From positions 1 through 64,000 of the forward strand of contig NZ_JAGFXZ010000006.1 of the NCBI RefSeq assembly GCF_019038395.1: a stretch of DNA of 64,000 bases. The letters run 5' to 3'. Of the stretch, positions 25,797 to 34,705 are shown one piece after another. The number at the start of each line of letters is the position of its first letter. Positions within the stretch are counted from its first letter, which is position 1. Under the pieces are notes generated by a model. It saw only the letters and a program-made list of their open reading frames with translations, ran no database searches and was not told where the DNA came from. A program made the position numbers and the translations under genes. This DNA comes from Acinetobacter sp. BY419 (GTDB taxonomy: Bacteria; Pseudomonadota; Gammaproteobacteria; Pseudomonadales; Moraxellaceae).

Positions 25797-27095
25797 ATGA
25801 ACGGATTAAAGCAATGCATAGTCATCGGTACCCTTTTGGGAACAGCGGCCACAGCACTGGCCAGGATTATCCCCTGGAATGCCGAACTGCCGAGCAGTCT
25901 CAGTGCGTATCAAGGCAATGCTCAACAATTGGCAGAGTTAACCGGTGAGCGGATTCTGATTTATGCACATCCATCAAGTCATACTCGGCTTCCCACCTTA
26001 AATAGTAATGCAGCCAGCAGGGCTCAATATTATAGTGCCGCTGTGGTATTACCTGTGGCTGAAGCTCAGGTTGAGAAATTACTGCAACATTATCCCAATT
26101 ATGTAGGTCTGTTTCCGACCTTAAAGTCGGCCAAGGTGCTGGAGCAGCAGGGTTCGATTCAGCAGGTCAAATATCAGGTACATATTCCGACCCCAATTCC
26201 GGTCTTGAACTTTAAAGAAACCGTGGTGATGCAGCATCATCTGGGTGATAACAGTATCAGCACCCTGATTATTGATGCCCCGATTCCCTATGGGGCAGGA
26301 AAACTGGAATGGTTTGCATTGGGTTCGCACAAAACCTTGGTGACAGTCACCCAATGGGGCGACCTGAATCAACCCAAAGGTTTTCTGTTCAGTAAAATTC
26401 TCAATGCACTACCAGAAGCCAAACTTGGCATTCCTCCCAGTACCAATGCATTCCTGCTGGAAGCACTGCAACAACGCTTTAAAGCCGAGCATGCTGCTGC
26501 ACTAGCGACCTCAGTTCCACAGCTGAAATTCACTCCTCAACAGCTACAGAAAATAGCCCAGCTCAGCCAGAAGTCCGGCCAACCGGTCAGTTTCATTTTG
26601 CCGAACTATCAGGTCAAAGAAGGAAAAACGTCAGAAAATTTAAGATTTAGCAGTACCTATCAATATTTTGCGCATCCGGTCGAAAAATTGCGGCCCTGGT
26701 TAACGGCTGAAGCGACCCAGCAACTGTTTCCTCGGCAGATCAAGAAAGTCGAACTCAATCCGGTGAATACCCAGAGTGTGGATGCCAATTATAAGGTTTC
26801 GGTGGGCTTAGGGGTGATTCAGATTCCATTTAACTTCAAGATGCGTTTTTACCAACCCGATTCCCTGCAAAATCAGTTTAATGCCAATGGCGGCGACTTA
26901 AAGTTTGTCAAAGGTGGCATGCGCTTATTGCCACAATCACAAGGCACGTTATTTCAAATCACCAGCAGCATGAAGATTCATGATCAGGCACCGTTCTTAT
27001 TAAGAGCCATGCGCAGTATGCCTTATCACGACGTTTTGCCTGCAGTGGGTGGCAATACCGTTTATGCATTGAAAGTGCAGCAAAAATTAAGATGA
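25797..27095 (+). CDS. secreted conserved hypothetical protein (possible SRPBCC-like domains)
   Basis: A 432-residue protein with an N-terminal signal peptide (residues ~1-22, ending in ALA). I do not recognise it firmly. The stretches around residues 80-215 (LEWFALGSHKTLVTVTQWGDL) and 290-430 look like two START/SRPBCC-type alpha-beta domains, each with long strands and a C-terminal helix. This is a fold guess. A few Met- and Gln-rich segments but no cysteine pairs are present. Single gene, ended by a strong terminator shared with the convergent tRNA-Arg. Confidence 0.65.
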   Translation: MNGLKQCIVIGTLLGTAATALARIIPWNAELPSSLSAYQGNAQQLAELTGERILIYAHPSSHTRLPTLNSNAASRAQYYSAAVVLPVAEAQVEKLLQHYPNYVGLFPTLKSAKVLEQQGSIQQVKYQVHIPTPIPVLNFKETVVMQHHLGDNSISTLIIDAPIPYGAGKLEWFALGSHKTLVTVTQWGDLNQPKGFLFSKILNALPEAKLGIPPSTNAFLLEALQQRFKAEHAAALATSVPQLKFTPQQLQKIAQLSQKSGQPVSFILPNYQVKEGKTSENLRFSSTYQYFAHPVEKLRPWLTAEATQQLFPRQIKKVELNPVNTQSVDANYKVSVGLGVIQIPFNFKMRFYQPDSLQNQFNANGGDLKFVKGGMRLLPQSQGTLFQITSSMKIHDQAPFLLRAMRSMPYHDVLPAVGGNTVYALKVQQKLR

Positions 27096-27152
27096 TGAGG
27101 AAACAGGCAGTTATTGGTTTTTTATATGAAAAATTTAAAAATCACAGACGTA

Positions 27153-27180
27153 AAAAAACCGCATCACTGTGCGGTTTTTT
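27153..27180. terminator. bidirectional terminator
   Basis: Perfect 11-base stem AAAAAACCGCA / TGCGGTTTTTT with a six-base loop. It ends the plus-strand secreted protein gene and the minus-strand tRNA-Arg copy at 27199. Confidence 0.9.
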
Positions 27181-27198
27181 CAGAATTCTTCTCAAGAT

Positions 27199-27275
27199 TG
27201 GTGCGCTCAGAGAGATTCGAACTCCCGACCCCTTAGTTCGTAGCCAAGTGCTCTATCCAGCTGAGCTATGAGCGC
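27199..27275 (-). tRNA. tRNA-Arg (anticodon ACG), copy 1
   Basis: A 77-base cloverleaf on the minus strand. The acceptor GCGCTCA pairs with TGAGCGC, the D-arm contains AGCTCAGCTGGATAGAGC, the anticodon loop CTACGAA reads ACG, the T-loop is GTTCGAATC, and CCA is encoded. ACG is normally deaminated to ICG and reads CGU, CGC and CGA. Identical to the copies at 28286 and 28411, from which it is separated by about 1 kb holding a protein gene. Confidence 0.97.
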
Positions 27276-27293
27276 GACGTCTTGATGGGGTGC

Positions 27294-27321
27294 ATTATAC
27301 GAGTTTTTTCATCCTTGTTAA
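27294..27321 (-). promoter_or_regulatory. promoter of tRNA-Arg copy 1
   Basis: On the minus strand TTAACA (27316-27321) and TATAAT (27294-27299) with a 16-bp spacer and a GCACCCC discriminator, ending about 18 bases before the tRNA. Confidence 0.75.
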
Positions 27322-27537
27322 GTGTTTTTTAATAAAACCACAACTGAATGTACAGTAATTAAACGATGCAGCAATATTTACAAATTTCTGCTGAAAACTT
27401 CTGCGGATTTAGAGTTAAAAGCACTTAATCAATTCAAGCAGCAAACCGGATTTTCTAAAGAATCACAGCATGGCGCAATAAGTCCGCTATCAAGATTCTA
27501 AACTAGGCATCTACCTAGAGTAAAATTCAAACATAAA

Positions 27538-27552
27538 AAGACCTTCGGTCTT
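27538..27552 (-). terminator. short terminator after the DHFR-like gene
   Basis: Six-base stem AAGACC / GGTCTT with a three-base loop and a T run on the minus strand. Confidence 0.65.
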
Positions 27553-27562
27553 GCATGATTTA

Positions 27563-28168
27563 TCACTCGGCTATTGTTCCAGTTGTTACCTCTCCTGCCT
27601 TTTGATAATGCGTAAACACAACACCATTTGAACTGGCCAGGTGATCTGTCAACTGAAAAGCTGCGGGTATTGATTCATCACTAAACAAGCGTTTGCCAAC
27701 CCCCAGGATAATTGGAAAAGTCAGCAGACAAAGTTCATCCACAAGCTCATATTTAAAAAGCTCCTGTACTACGGCAGCACTACCATAAACGCGAATATCC
27801 CCATCTCCTAATGCTTTAAGATTGATCACATCATCAATACTTTTCAGAAAAAGGGTATTTTGCCAGTCCGAGTACTCCAGACTGCTAGACAGAACATATT
27901 TATTGACGTCATTAATTCCTGGCCAGTCTTCAGTGTGCTTGGGCCAGTAAGCTTTAAAAATCTGAAAGGTATTTTTTCCCAAAAGAATATCGCCGGGCTG
28001 CATCCATTTTTGCATAATGACATCAAATATGGGATCAGGTTCAACCGTAAAATACGGTGCCACCCAACCACCATATTGAAAACCACTGGATGTATCTTCT
28101 TCTGGGCCGCCGGGCGCCTGCATCACGCTATCTAGGGTCAGAAATTCCTGGACAATGATTTTTCTCAT
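27563..28168 (-). CDS. dihydrofolate reductase-like / RibD C-terminal domain protein
   Basis: About 201 residues of the RibD_C/DHFR-like family, which includes many small reductases of unknown substrate. Visible family features are RKIIVQEFLTLDSVMQAPGG at the N-terminus, the LLGKNTFQIFKAYWP stretch, and DIRVYGSAAVVQELFKYELVDEL followed by FPIILGVGKRLF. The frame is open to 28249, but AAAGG before the ATG at 28168 and the family start support the shorter form. It sits alone between two identical tRNA-Arg genes, with its own terminator. Possibly acquired by insertion into the tRNA cluster. Confidence 0.85.
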   Translation of the reverse strand: MRKIIVQEFLTLDSVMQAPGGPEEDTSSGFQYGGWVAPYFTVEPDPIFDVIMQKWMQPGDILLGKNTFQIFKAYWPKHTEDWPGINDVNKYVLSSSLEYSDWQNTLFLKSIDDVINLKALGDGDIRVYGSAAVVQELFKYELVDELCLLTFPIILGVGKRLFSDESIPAAFQLTDHLASSNGVVFTHYQKAGEVTTGTIAE

Positions 28169-28250
28169 CACGATTGCCTTTATTTTTATTGACTGGCTTG
28201 GACTTATTTTTAGCACGTGCTGTATATGGTTTCTGTAAATTTTAGGCACA

Positions 28251-28273
28251 AAAAAACCGCAAGATATGCGGTT
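28251..28273 (-). terminator. terminator of the tRNA-Ser/tRNA-Arg unit
   Basis: Stem AACCGCA / TGCGGTT with a TATCT loop and a run of T on the minus strand, 13 bases past tRNA-Arg copy 2. Confidence 0.75.
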
Positions 28274-28285
28274 GATTGTTCAAGT

Positions 28286-28362
28286 TGGTGCGCTCAGAGA
28301 GATTCGAACTCCCGACCCCTTAGTTCGTAGCCAAGTGCTCTATCCAGCTGAGCTATGAGCGC
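28286..28362 (-). tRNA. tRNA-Arg (anticodon ACG), copy 2
   Basis: Base-for-base identical to the copies at 27199 and 28411. The anticodon loop is CTACGAA and CCA is encoded. It is the last gene of the Ser-Arg-Arg transcript. Confidence 0.97.
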
Positions 28363-28410
28363 GTAACTTGTGTGCCTAGGTTGGCTATACGTTTTTCTGC
28401 TTAACTTACT

Positions 28411-28487
28411 TGGTGCGCTCAGAGAGATTCGAACTCCCGACCCCTTAGTTCGTAGCCAAGTGCTCTATCCAGCTGAGCTATGAGCGC
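28411..28487 (-). tRNA. tRNA-Arg (anticodon ACG), copy 3
   Basis: Identical to the other two copies. It lies 16 bases downstream of tRNA-Ser and 48 bases upstream of copy 2, so the three are expected to be processed from one precursor. Confidence 0.97.
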
Positions 28488-28503
28488 GTGATATAAGTAA
28501 GCG

Positions 28504-28593
28504 TGGCGGTGAGAGAGGGATTCGAACCCTCGATACAGTTACCCGTATGCGTCCTTAGCAGGGACGTGGTTTCAGCCACTCACCCATCTCACC
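28504..28593 (-). tRNA. tRNA-Ser (anticodon GCT)
   Basis: A 90-base type-II tRNA with a long variable arm. The acceptor GGTGAGA pairs with TCTCACC, the discriminator is G, and CCA is encoded. The anticodon loop CTGCTAA gives GCT, which reads AGC and AGU. First gene of the tRNA unit. Confidence 0.97.
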
Positions 28594-28606
28594 GTAACGT
28601 GCGGCC

Positions 28607-28635
28607 ATAATACAAATTTCGGCATGGCACTGCAA
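28607..28635 (-). promoter_or_regulatory. tRNA operon promoter
   Basis: On the minus strand TTGCAG (28630-28635) and TATTAT (28607-28612) with a 17-bp spacer and a GC-rich discriminator (GGCCGCACG). The start of transcription falls a few bases before tRNA-Ser. Confidence 0.8.
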
Positions 28636-28856
28636 GCGCAGTATCAAAAAAAAGTGCATATTTTTGCTCGTTTACATACTTTTTAAACGATTTCGGTATT
28701 TTTCGTGCATTTTGCTGATAAAAAAACTGCAGAAATGTCCAGTTATCGAAAATTAACAGAAAATTGAAAACTTAAACGGATTATTGCAATCATTTACGTG
28801 CAGTCTGTGCACACATGTTTTATGCTAATCCTATCTCCTAAGATAAATTTAAAGAC

Positions 28857-31304
28857 ATGATGAAAAACTGGGTCGATCCTGAAGCAAAAGCTGAAGCCGA
28901 ACGTTATGACAACCCTATCCCAAGCCGTACGCTAATTTTAGAAATCATCGAAAAGAACAATGCCCAGTCGCATGCAGACCTGGTGGAACATTTCGAAATT
29001 GCAGATCAAAAAAGTATTGATGCGCTGAGTCATCGTTTAATTGCGATGGTTCGTGATGGTCAACTCATGAAAGATGGTTATAAATTTCAGATTGCCGTCG
29101 AACAGCCTGAATATGAAGCAACGGTTTATATCAATTCCCGCGGGATGGGAACTGCCAACATTACTGGCCAGGACGATCTATTATTGGCTGAGCGTGAATT
29201 ACGCCAGGTCTTTAATGGTGACCGTGTCAAAGTACGTCAGACTTCGGTAGACCGTAAAGGCAAGGCCTGGGGTTATATTACTGAAGTTATACAGCACCGC
29301 GTTAAAGAGATCATCGGTAAGGTATCTCTCTATGATGGTGAATACTTTATCCAGCCGGCCAGCCCGAATGCGCATCAGCCGATTACCCTTGAGAAAGAAC
29401 TGATTGAACATGCCCAAGTCAATCTGGGTGATTCAGTTCGTGTGGCGATTGATCGCTATCCGACCCGGGAAGAATTTGCGACGGGTCATATTGTGCAGTC
29501 CATGGCGGACAAGGCCGATACCGAAATCATTATTCCGCAAACCATTTTAGAATATGGTCTGCCTTATGAATTTCCGGAAGAAGTCATCAAAGAAGCCGAA
29601 AGCTTTAAAGAGCCAACCGCAAAAGACCGTGAAGGCCGGGTTGATCTGCGTGATTTAGCCTTGGTCACGATTGATGGTGAAGATGCACGTGACTTTGATG
29701 ATGCGGTTTATGCCGAAAAACGTCCGGGTGGTGGCTATCGTGTGGTCGTGGCGATTGCCGATGTCAGTCATTATGTACGTCCAGGCAAACCACTGGATGA
29801 TGAAGCTCAAGAACGCGGAACTTCTGTCTACTTCCCGCATTTCGTTTTACCGATGCTGCCTGAAGCACTGTCAAATGGCCTGTGTTCTTTAAATCCAGCG
29901 GTTGACCGTTTATGTATGGTCTGTGATTTAAAACTGTCACGTGCTGGCCGCGTTACCGGTTTTGAGTTCTATCCGTCTGTAATGCACTCCAAAGCACGTC
30001 TGACTTATGATCAGGTCGCACAGTATCTGGAAGGCGACAGCCAAGCCATTACCGAAGACCGCGAAGTTCGCAAGTCAATCAACACCCTGTTCCAGCTCTA
30101 TCAGGTCCTAAAAGGTTTACGTGCTGAACGTCATGCCATGGAATTCGAAACCGTTGAAACTTACATGACCTTCGACGAACTTGGCGGAATTAAAGAAATT
30201 TTGCCACGCACCCGTAATGATGCGCATAAGCTGATTGAAGAATGTATGTTGCTGGCCAACGTTGCAGCCGCAGAATATGCATTGAAAAATGAAATTCCGA
30301 TGTTGTACCGCGTGCATGAGCCACCTGAGTTCTCGCGGATTCAGAAAGTCCGTGACTTCGTCAAGCTGCTCGGTTTGAAATTCCCTGAACAGCCAACTCA
30401 AGAAGATTATCAGGCGGTCATTGAAGCGACCAAAGACCGGATTGATGCGCCAAGCATTCATGCAGTGTTATTACGCTCCATGATGCAGGCCTATTATGGT
30501 GCCAACAATGCTGGCCATTACGGTCTGGCTTATGAAGCCTATACACATTTCACTTCACCAATTCGCCGTTATCCGGATCTGTTATTGCATCGTGCGATCA
30601 AAGCGCATTTAAATCACAAGCCATCTCCGCTTTCAGGTGGTGCTTTAGAGGAAGCCGGTGCACATTTCTCTGCCACAGAGCGTCGTGCAGATGAAGCATC
30701 GCGCTCGGTGACGACCTGGTTAAAATGTCATTATATGCAGCAGCATCTGGGCGAAGAATTTGTCGGCATCATTAGTGCGACGGCAGAATTTGGCCTGTTT
30801 GTGACGCTAAAAGACCTGTATGTCGATGGTATGGTGCATGTCAGCCAGTTGGGTGATGACTTCTTTGTATTCGATCAAAGCAGTCAGAATCTCGTTGGCC
30901 AGAACCGTGGACAAGTCTTTGGTTTAGGCGATGAAGTCAAGATCAAGGTGGCTGGCGTCAATCAAGAAGAGCGCAAGATCGACTTTGAACTGGTGCAGCA
31001 GCTCAGCCATGGCGGCCGTGCCATTCGTGCCCGTGCACCGCGCGTGAGCGAGAAAAAACCGGTTGCACGTCCCGCCGCGAAAGAAGAAGTGTTTGGCAAT
31101 AATGAACGTGAGTCTAAATCTAACCTGAATGCCGATGGGGAACAGCCCATACGACGCAAAAAAGGTAAAGGAAAGCCCAGCTCTTACAGCAAACAGCCTG
31201 TTAAAAAATCTACAGCAAAGCCTGAAGCAAAGGTTAAAGATAAAGTAAAGAAAAAGGCCAAGGTCAAAAAGAAAAAGGCGAACGCGAAAGCCAAGACTGA
31301 ATAA
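28857..31304 (+). CDS. rnr: ribonuclease R
   Basis: Processive 3'-5' exoribonuclease that degrades structured RNA and takes part in rRNA quality control. The 815-residue protein has an N-terminal helix-turn-helix-like part and cold-shock domains. The RNB catalytic domain includes the acidic metal-binding stretch TIDGEDARDFDDAVY (around residue 275). An S1 domain follows (around 640-720), then a long Lys-rich basic tail (about 745-815). The extended tail is usual for gammaproteobacterial RNase R. It is divergent from the tRNA unit; a terminator follows. Confidence 0.95.
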   Translation: MMKNWVDPEAKAEAERYDNPIPSRTLILEIIEKNNAQSHADLVEHFEIADQKSIDALSHRLIAMVRDGQLMKDGYKFQIAVEQPEYEATVYINSRGMGTANITGQDDLLLAERELRQVFNGDRVKVRQTSVDRKGKAWGYITEVIQHRVKEIIGKVSLYDGEYFIQPASPNAHQPITLEKELIEHAQVNLGDSVRVAIDRYPTREEFATGHIVQSMADKADTEIIIPQTILEYGLPYEFPEEVIKEAESFKEPTAKDREGRVDLRDLALVTIDGEDARDFDDAVYAEKRPGGGYRVVVAIADVSHYVRPGKPLDDEAQERGTSVYFPHFVLPMLPEALSNGLCSLNPAVDRLCMVCDLKLSRAGRVTGFEFYPSVMHSKARLTYDQVAQYLEGDSQAITEDREVRKSINTLFQLYQVLKGLRAERHAMEFETVETYMTFDELGGIKEILPRTRNDAHKLIEECMLLANVAAAEYALKNEIPMLYRVHEPPEFSRIQKVRDFVKLLGLKFPEQPTQEDYQAVIEATKDRIDAPSIHAVLLRSMMQAYYGANNAGHYGLAYEAYTHFTSPIRRYPDLLLHRAIKAHLNHKPSPLSGGALEEAGAHFSATERRADEASRSVTTWLKCHYMQQHLGEEFVGIISATAEFGLFVTLKDLYVDGMVHVSQLGDDFFVFDQSSQNLVGQNRGQVFGLGDEVKIKVAGVNQEERKIDFELVQQLSHGGRAIRARAPRVSEKKPVARPAAKEEVFGNNERESKSNLNADGEQPIRRKKGKGKPSSYSKQPVKKSTAKPEAKVKDKVKKKAKVKKKKANAKAKTE

Positions 31305-31320
31305 TTTTGACTGTTAAAAA

Positions 31321-31345
31321 AGAGCGCTACGGCGCTCTTTTTTTA
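31321..31345 (+). terminator. rho-independent terminator after rnr
   Basis: Seven-base GC-rich stem AGAGCGC / GCGCTCT with a TACG loop, extended by A/T pairs and followed by a T run. Confidence 0.9.
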
Positions 31346-31902
31346 TTTAAACTTTACGGCCACAAATAGCATCAAGTTTTTTGGTCTCATTCTAGCGACT
31401 CTGCTTTATTTAGGCCTATCATTTTACTTTGATGTATTATATCAAAGCCAAGATTGATAATTGCATGCTCGTCGAACAAGATACGGTAACGACCTAGGTT
31501 CTACTTTTTATTTTTATCCTCCCTACTCTTTATTTTTATCCTCGGGATTAATCCCATTTTATCTGTCTCGGTTTCACACCTTGATTTTCGGTGATTCAAA
31601 ATCCATCCCAGCGACAGCCATCCGATCGAATGCATACAAAAATAGCGTGGCCTATTATTAAAACGCCCTCTGCCAAAACGCGTATCTTTAGACTTAATTT
31701 TTCCGAATATCAATTCTATAAAGATGCACTACTTAAAATAAAACTATCGATTATCCAAGGCCGCCTCGGAACTTTGGCTCAAGATATCCGAACCATAGAG
31801 CAAGTACAAACAATACAGAGTAAATAGCAACTGAGGCTTGATTTCTCTATCAAGAAGCCTTACTTGTAGAACTAACACTGAAAATTAATTTGGCAGACCA
31901 AC
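31346..31902. other. intergenic region, no firm gene
   Basis: About 560 bases between rnr and prlC. A plus-strand frame 31591-31827 (65-78 codons, KTRIFRLNFSEYQFYKDALL ...) has reasonable composition but no ribosome binding site and no recognised motif; it may be a small unannotated gene or a remnant. Overlapping frames on the minus strand are low-complexity. No repeat or mobile-element end was seen. Confidence 0.45.
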
Positions 31903-33942
31903 ATGACTTTAGAAAAGGCAACTTTGCCTGTTCCACAATTTGATCAGATTACGCTGGCAGAGCTAAAGCAAAAAATTGAAAGCTGTATCGCCGAAGGACA
32001 AAAATTCCTGAATGAACTCACTGAAACCCCTACTTCTGTACAGGAGCAGCTGGCTACACTGGAACATGTCGACACGCTCGAAAACAATATGAGTGAGTCT
32101 TGGGGCATCCTGTCGCATTTAAATGCAGTGATGAATAACGCGGAAACCCGAGAAGTCTATCAGGCACTCTTGCCGAGTCTAAGCGAATACTATACGCAAC
32201 TGGGTCAACATACGGCGCTGTATCAGACCTATCAGCATATTCATGACGCGTCGATTTTTAGCGAACTCCCCGCAGCACAGCAAAGCGCGATTAAACTGGC
32301 CCTGCGTGATTTCAAACTGTCTGGTGTGGCTTTAGAAGGTGAAGCTAAAAAACGCTTTGCAGAAATTTCTGCGCGCCTGTCACAATTGTCTTCAGACTTC
32401 TCCAACCATGTGCTGGATGCAACTCAAGCTTATTTCAGACCGCTCAATGAAGATGAGTTAGCAGGCTTATCTACAAGTAATATTGAGCTGTTAAAACAAT
32501 ATGGTCAGCAACGCGAGCTGGATCAACCGGTGGCTACGCTGGACTTCCCGTCTTATCTGGCGATCATGACCCATGCAGAAAACCGTCCTCTGCGTGAAGA
32601 ACTGTATAAGGCTTATACCACTCGCGCATCGGATCAGTCTGAACAGAGCGAGTTTGACAATACCGCCTTGATCGAAGAAATCCTCAGTCTGCGTCTGGAA
32701 ATGGCAAAACTGCTTGGCTTTAATAATTATGCGGAATTGTCGTTAGCCAGCAAAATGGCACCGGGTGTGGAAGCAGTCGACGAATTCTTGCGTGATCTGG
32801 CAGAGCATGCCCGTGCACCTGCAGAGAAAGAAATTGCTGAGCTGAAAGCGATTGCTGCTGAAGATGGCATCAGTGATCTGCAACCTTGGGACAGCAGCTA
32901 TTATTCCGAAAAGCTGAAAATGCAGCAGTTTAACCTGTCACAGGAAGCGCTTAAACCTTACTTCCCTGCACCGAAAATCCTGCAAGGCCTGTTCAGTATT
33001 GTCAATCGACTGTATGGCATCCAGGTGATTGAACGTGCCGCACCGGTTTGGCATCCAGATGCACGTTATTTCGAACTGGAAGATCAGGGTCAGGTGATTG
33101 GCGGTTTCTATTTCGATCTGTATGCACGCCAAGGCAAACGTGGCGGTGCCTGGATGAGCGGTTTCCGTTCGCGCATGCAAACCAGTGATGGCCTGCAAAA
33201 ACCGATCTGCTATATGGTGGGTAATTTTACCCCACCCGTCGGTAGCCGACCTGCGCTACTCACTCACGACGAAGTGATTACCCTGTTCCATGAATTTGGT
33301 CACGGCCTGCATCATATGCTGACTGAAGTGGACAATATTGCGGTCGCAGGTACCCATGGCGTGGCATGGGATGCCGTCGAGCTGCCAAGCCAGTTTATGG
33401 AATTCTGGGCTTGGGATCAGGAAAGTCTGGATCTGCTCAGCGAACACATCGAAACCAAAGAATCCTTGCCAGCCAAGTTACTCAAAGCCCTGCTCGATGC
33501 ACGTTTTTTCCAGTCTGGCATGCAAACCCTGCGTCAGCTTGAATTTGCCCTGTTTGACCTGAGTATTCACCGTGCCAATCCGGCTCTAAATGCCGCACAA
33601 GTTCAGGCTACCCTGAACGAGATCCGCCAAAAGTATTCGGTTCTACCCACTACTGACTATAACCGTTTCCAGCACAGCTTTAGTCATATCTTTGCCGGTG
33701 GTTATGCAGCGGGATATTATTCTTATAAATGGGCCGAAGTTTTGGCCAGTGATGCCTTCGACCGCTTCGAAAACGAGGGTATTTTTAACACCACCACCGG
33801 AAAGCAGTTTAGGGAAAATATCCTCGCAGTTGGCGGAAAAGATAAAGCACTTGACGCATTTATCAATTTCCGCGGACGTGAGCCAAAAATAGATGCATTG
33901 CTGCGTCATCAGGGTTGGACGAATAGCTCTAAAAACGCTTAA
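31903..33942 (+). CDS. prlC: oligopeptidase A (M3 metallopeptidase)
   Basis: Cytoplasmic zinc peptidase that degrades short peptides, including signal peptides. The 679-residue protein has the M3 active-site HEFGHGLHHM (HExxH, around residue 463) with the downstream Glu in GVAWDAVELPSQFME. Length matches the family (about 680). The ATG follows a short AT-rich leader without a strong Shine-Dalgarno. A small zinc-ribbon gene follows 25 bases later and is probably co-transcribed. Confidence 0.95.
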   Translation: MTLEKATLPVPQFDQITLAELKQKIESCIAEGQKFLNELTETPTSVQEQLATLEHVDTLENNMSESWGILSHLNAVMNNAETREVYQALLPSLSEYYTQLGQHTALYQTYQHIHDASIFSELPAAQQSAIKLALRDFKLSGVALEGEAKKRFAEISARLSQLSSDFSNHVLDATQAYFRPLNEDELAGLSTSNIELLKQYGQQRELDQPVATLDFPSYLAIMTHAENRPLREELYKAYTTRASDQSEQSEFDNTALIEEILSLRLEMAKLLGFNNYAELSLASKMAPGVEAVDEFLRDLAEHARAPAEKEIAELKAIAAEDGISDLQPWDSSYYSEKLKMQQFNLSQEALKPYFPAPKILQGLFSIVNRLYGIQVIERAAPVWHPDARYFELEDQGQVIGGFYFDLYARQGKRGGAWMSGFRSRMQTSDGLQKPICYMVGNFTPPVGSRPALLTHDEVITLFHEFGHGLHHMLTEVDNIAVAGTHGVAWDAVELPSQFMEFWAWDQESLDLLSEHIETKESLPAKLLKALLDARFFQSGMQTLRQLEFALFDLSIHRANPALNAAQVQATLNEIRQKYSVLPTTDYNRFQHSFSHIFAGGYAAGYYSYKWAEVLASDAFDRFENEGIFNTTTGKQFRENILAVGGKDKALDAFINFRGREPKIDALLRHQGWTNSSKNA

Positions 33943-33976
33943 ACTAGCTTTTTAAGTTGATCACAAGGTGAGTATG

Positions 33977-34192
33977 ATGACCATTAAACGTCGTTTCATT
34001 GCAGGCGCAAAATGTCCAAAATGTCAGGCGTTGGATCGCGTCGTCATGCTAACCTCTGGTGCAGATGAATGGATCGAATGTATTGAATGTGGTTATGAAG
34101 AAAATCGTCCCACATATGTTGACCAACCAGAAACACCAGCTGTTCCAGATGAAGTTGGCGTGATTCAGTTTAAACCTCGTTCTGTAAAATAA
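33977..34192 (+). CDS. YheV-family zinc-ribbon protein (DUF2387)
   Basis: About 71 residues. A four-cysteine zinc ribbon is visible as CPKC (around residue 12) and CIEC (around residue 35), the YheV/DUF2387 pattern, followed by a Pro/Asp/Glu-rich end. Function unknown. Three in-frame starts lie close together (GTG 33968, ATG 33974, ATG 33977). AAGGTGAG directly upstream favours one of the two ATGs. Confidence 0.8.
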   Translation: MTIKRRFIAGAKCPKCQALDRVVMLTSGADEWIECIECGYEENRPTYVDQPETPAVPDEVGVIQFKPRSVK

Positions 34193-34209
34193 AAATCAAG
34201 GTTCAAGCT

Positions 34210-34650
34210 ATGTCAGTAGAACAAAGAAATAACCCCAAACTTTTAATGGGGATTATGGGGGCTTTAGTTACTGTCGTTGTATTGGTGTTGCTATATCAAT
34301 GGTTGAATGCATCTTCCGGTGAAGCTGAAACGGAACGCATGCATCAGCAGGATATCGCGGCTGTTCCGACGGTCAAACCTACGGCGAACACTAAAGAAGA
34401 TACGGCGGCAGCGAAAGCAGTTGAGGCTAGTGAAAGCAATGCACTGGTATCAGATCAGCTGTTAGATGCACCCGTACCCGAGAATGCCAGTCTGGCCAAA
34501 GAAGAAGTGGCCAAATTAGAGGACATTCAAGTTCAGCTCAATGAACAAAAGGTGACACTGGATGCGCAGCACCAAGATGTCGACCAGTTGATCCAACTAA
34601 AAGAGGAACAGATCAAGTTACTTGAAGCACAACTTGCTCAAAGCCAGTAA
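34210..34650 (+). CDS. single-pass membrane protein with coiled-coil C-terminus
   Basis: A 146-residue protein with one N-terminal membrane segment (about residues 10-29, LLMGIMGALVTVVVLVLLY), an Ala/Glu/Thr-rich linker, and a C-terminal heptad-rich coiled coil (about 95-143). No family is recognised. It follows the zinc-ribbon gene by 17 bases. AAGG lies about nine bases before the ATG. The topology suggests a short cytoplasmic N-terminus with the coiled coil in the periplasm. Confidence 0.65.
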   Translation: MSVEQRNNPKLLMGIMGALVTVVVLVLLYQWLNASSGEAETERMHQQDIAAVPTVKPTANTKEDTAAAKAVEASESNALVSDQLLDAPVPENASLAKEEVAKLEDIQVQLNEQKVTLDAQHQDVDQLIQLKEEQIKLLEAQLAQSQ

Positions 34651-34666
34651 ATCTCCACAGCATTTC

Positions 34667-34694
34667 AGCTAGAATCTCATGAGATCTTCTAGCT
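34667..34694. repeat. 28-base near-palindrome over a possible start codon
   Basis: AGCTAGAA and TTCTAGCT form eight-base arms around TCTCATGAGA, itself a palindrome. It covers the ATG at 34679. No T run follows, so a regulatory or processing role is as likely as termination. Confidence 0.5.
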
Positions 34695-34705
34695 CAGTTG
34701 CTTTC

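Noticed and set aside
27199..28362. Direct tRNA-Arg repeats as integration sites of a genomic island
   Set aside because: No integrase or phage gene is between them; only one housekeeping-like reductase gene. Kept as a duplication or insertion finding only.
31591..31827. Small plus-strand ORF between rnr and prlC as a firm gene
   Set aside because: No ribosome binding site and no recognisable motif; noted only within the intergenic entry.
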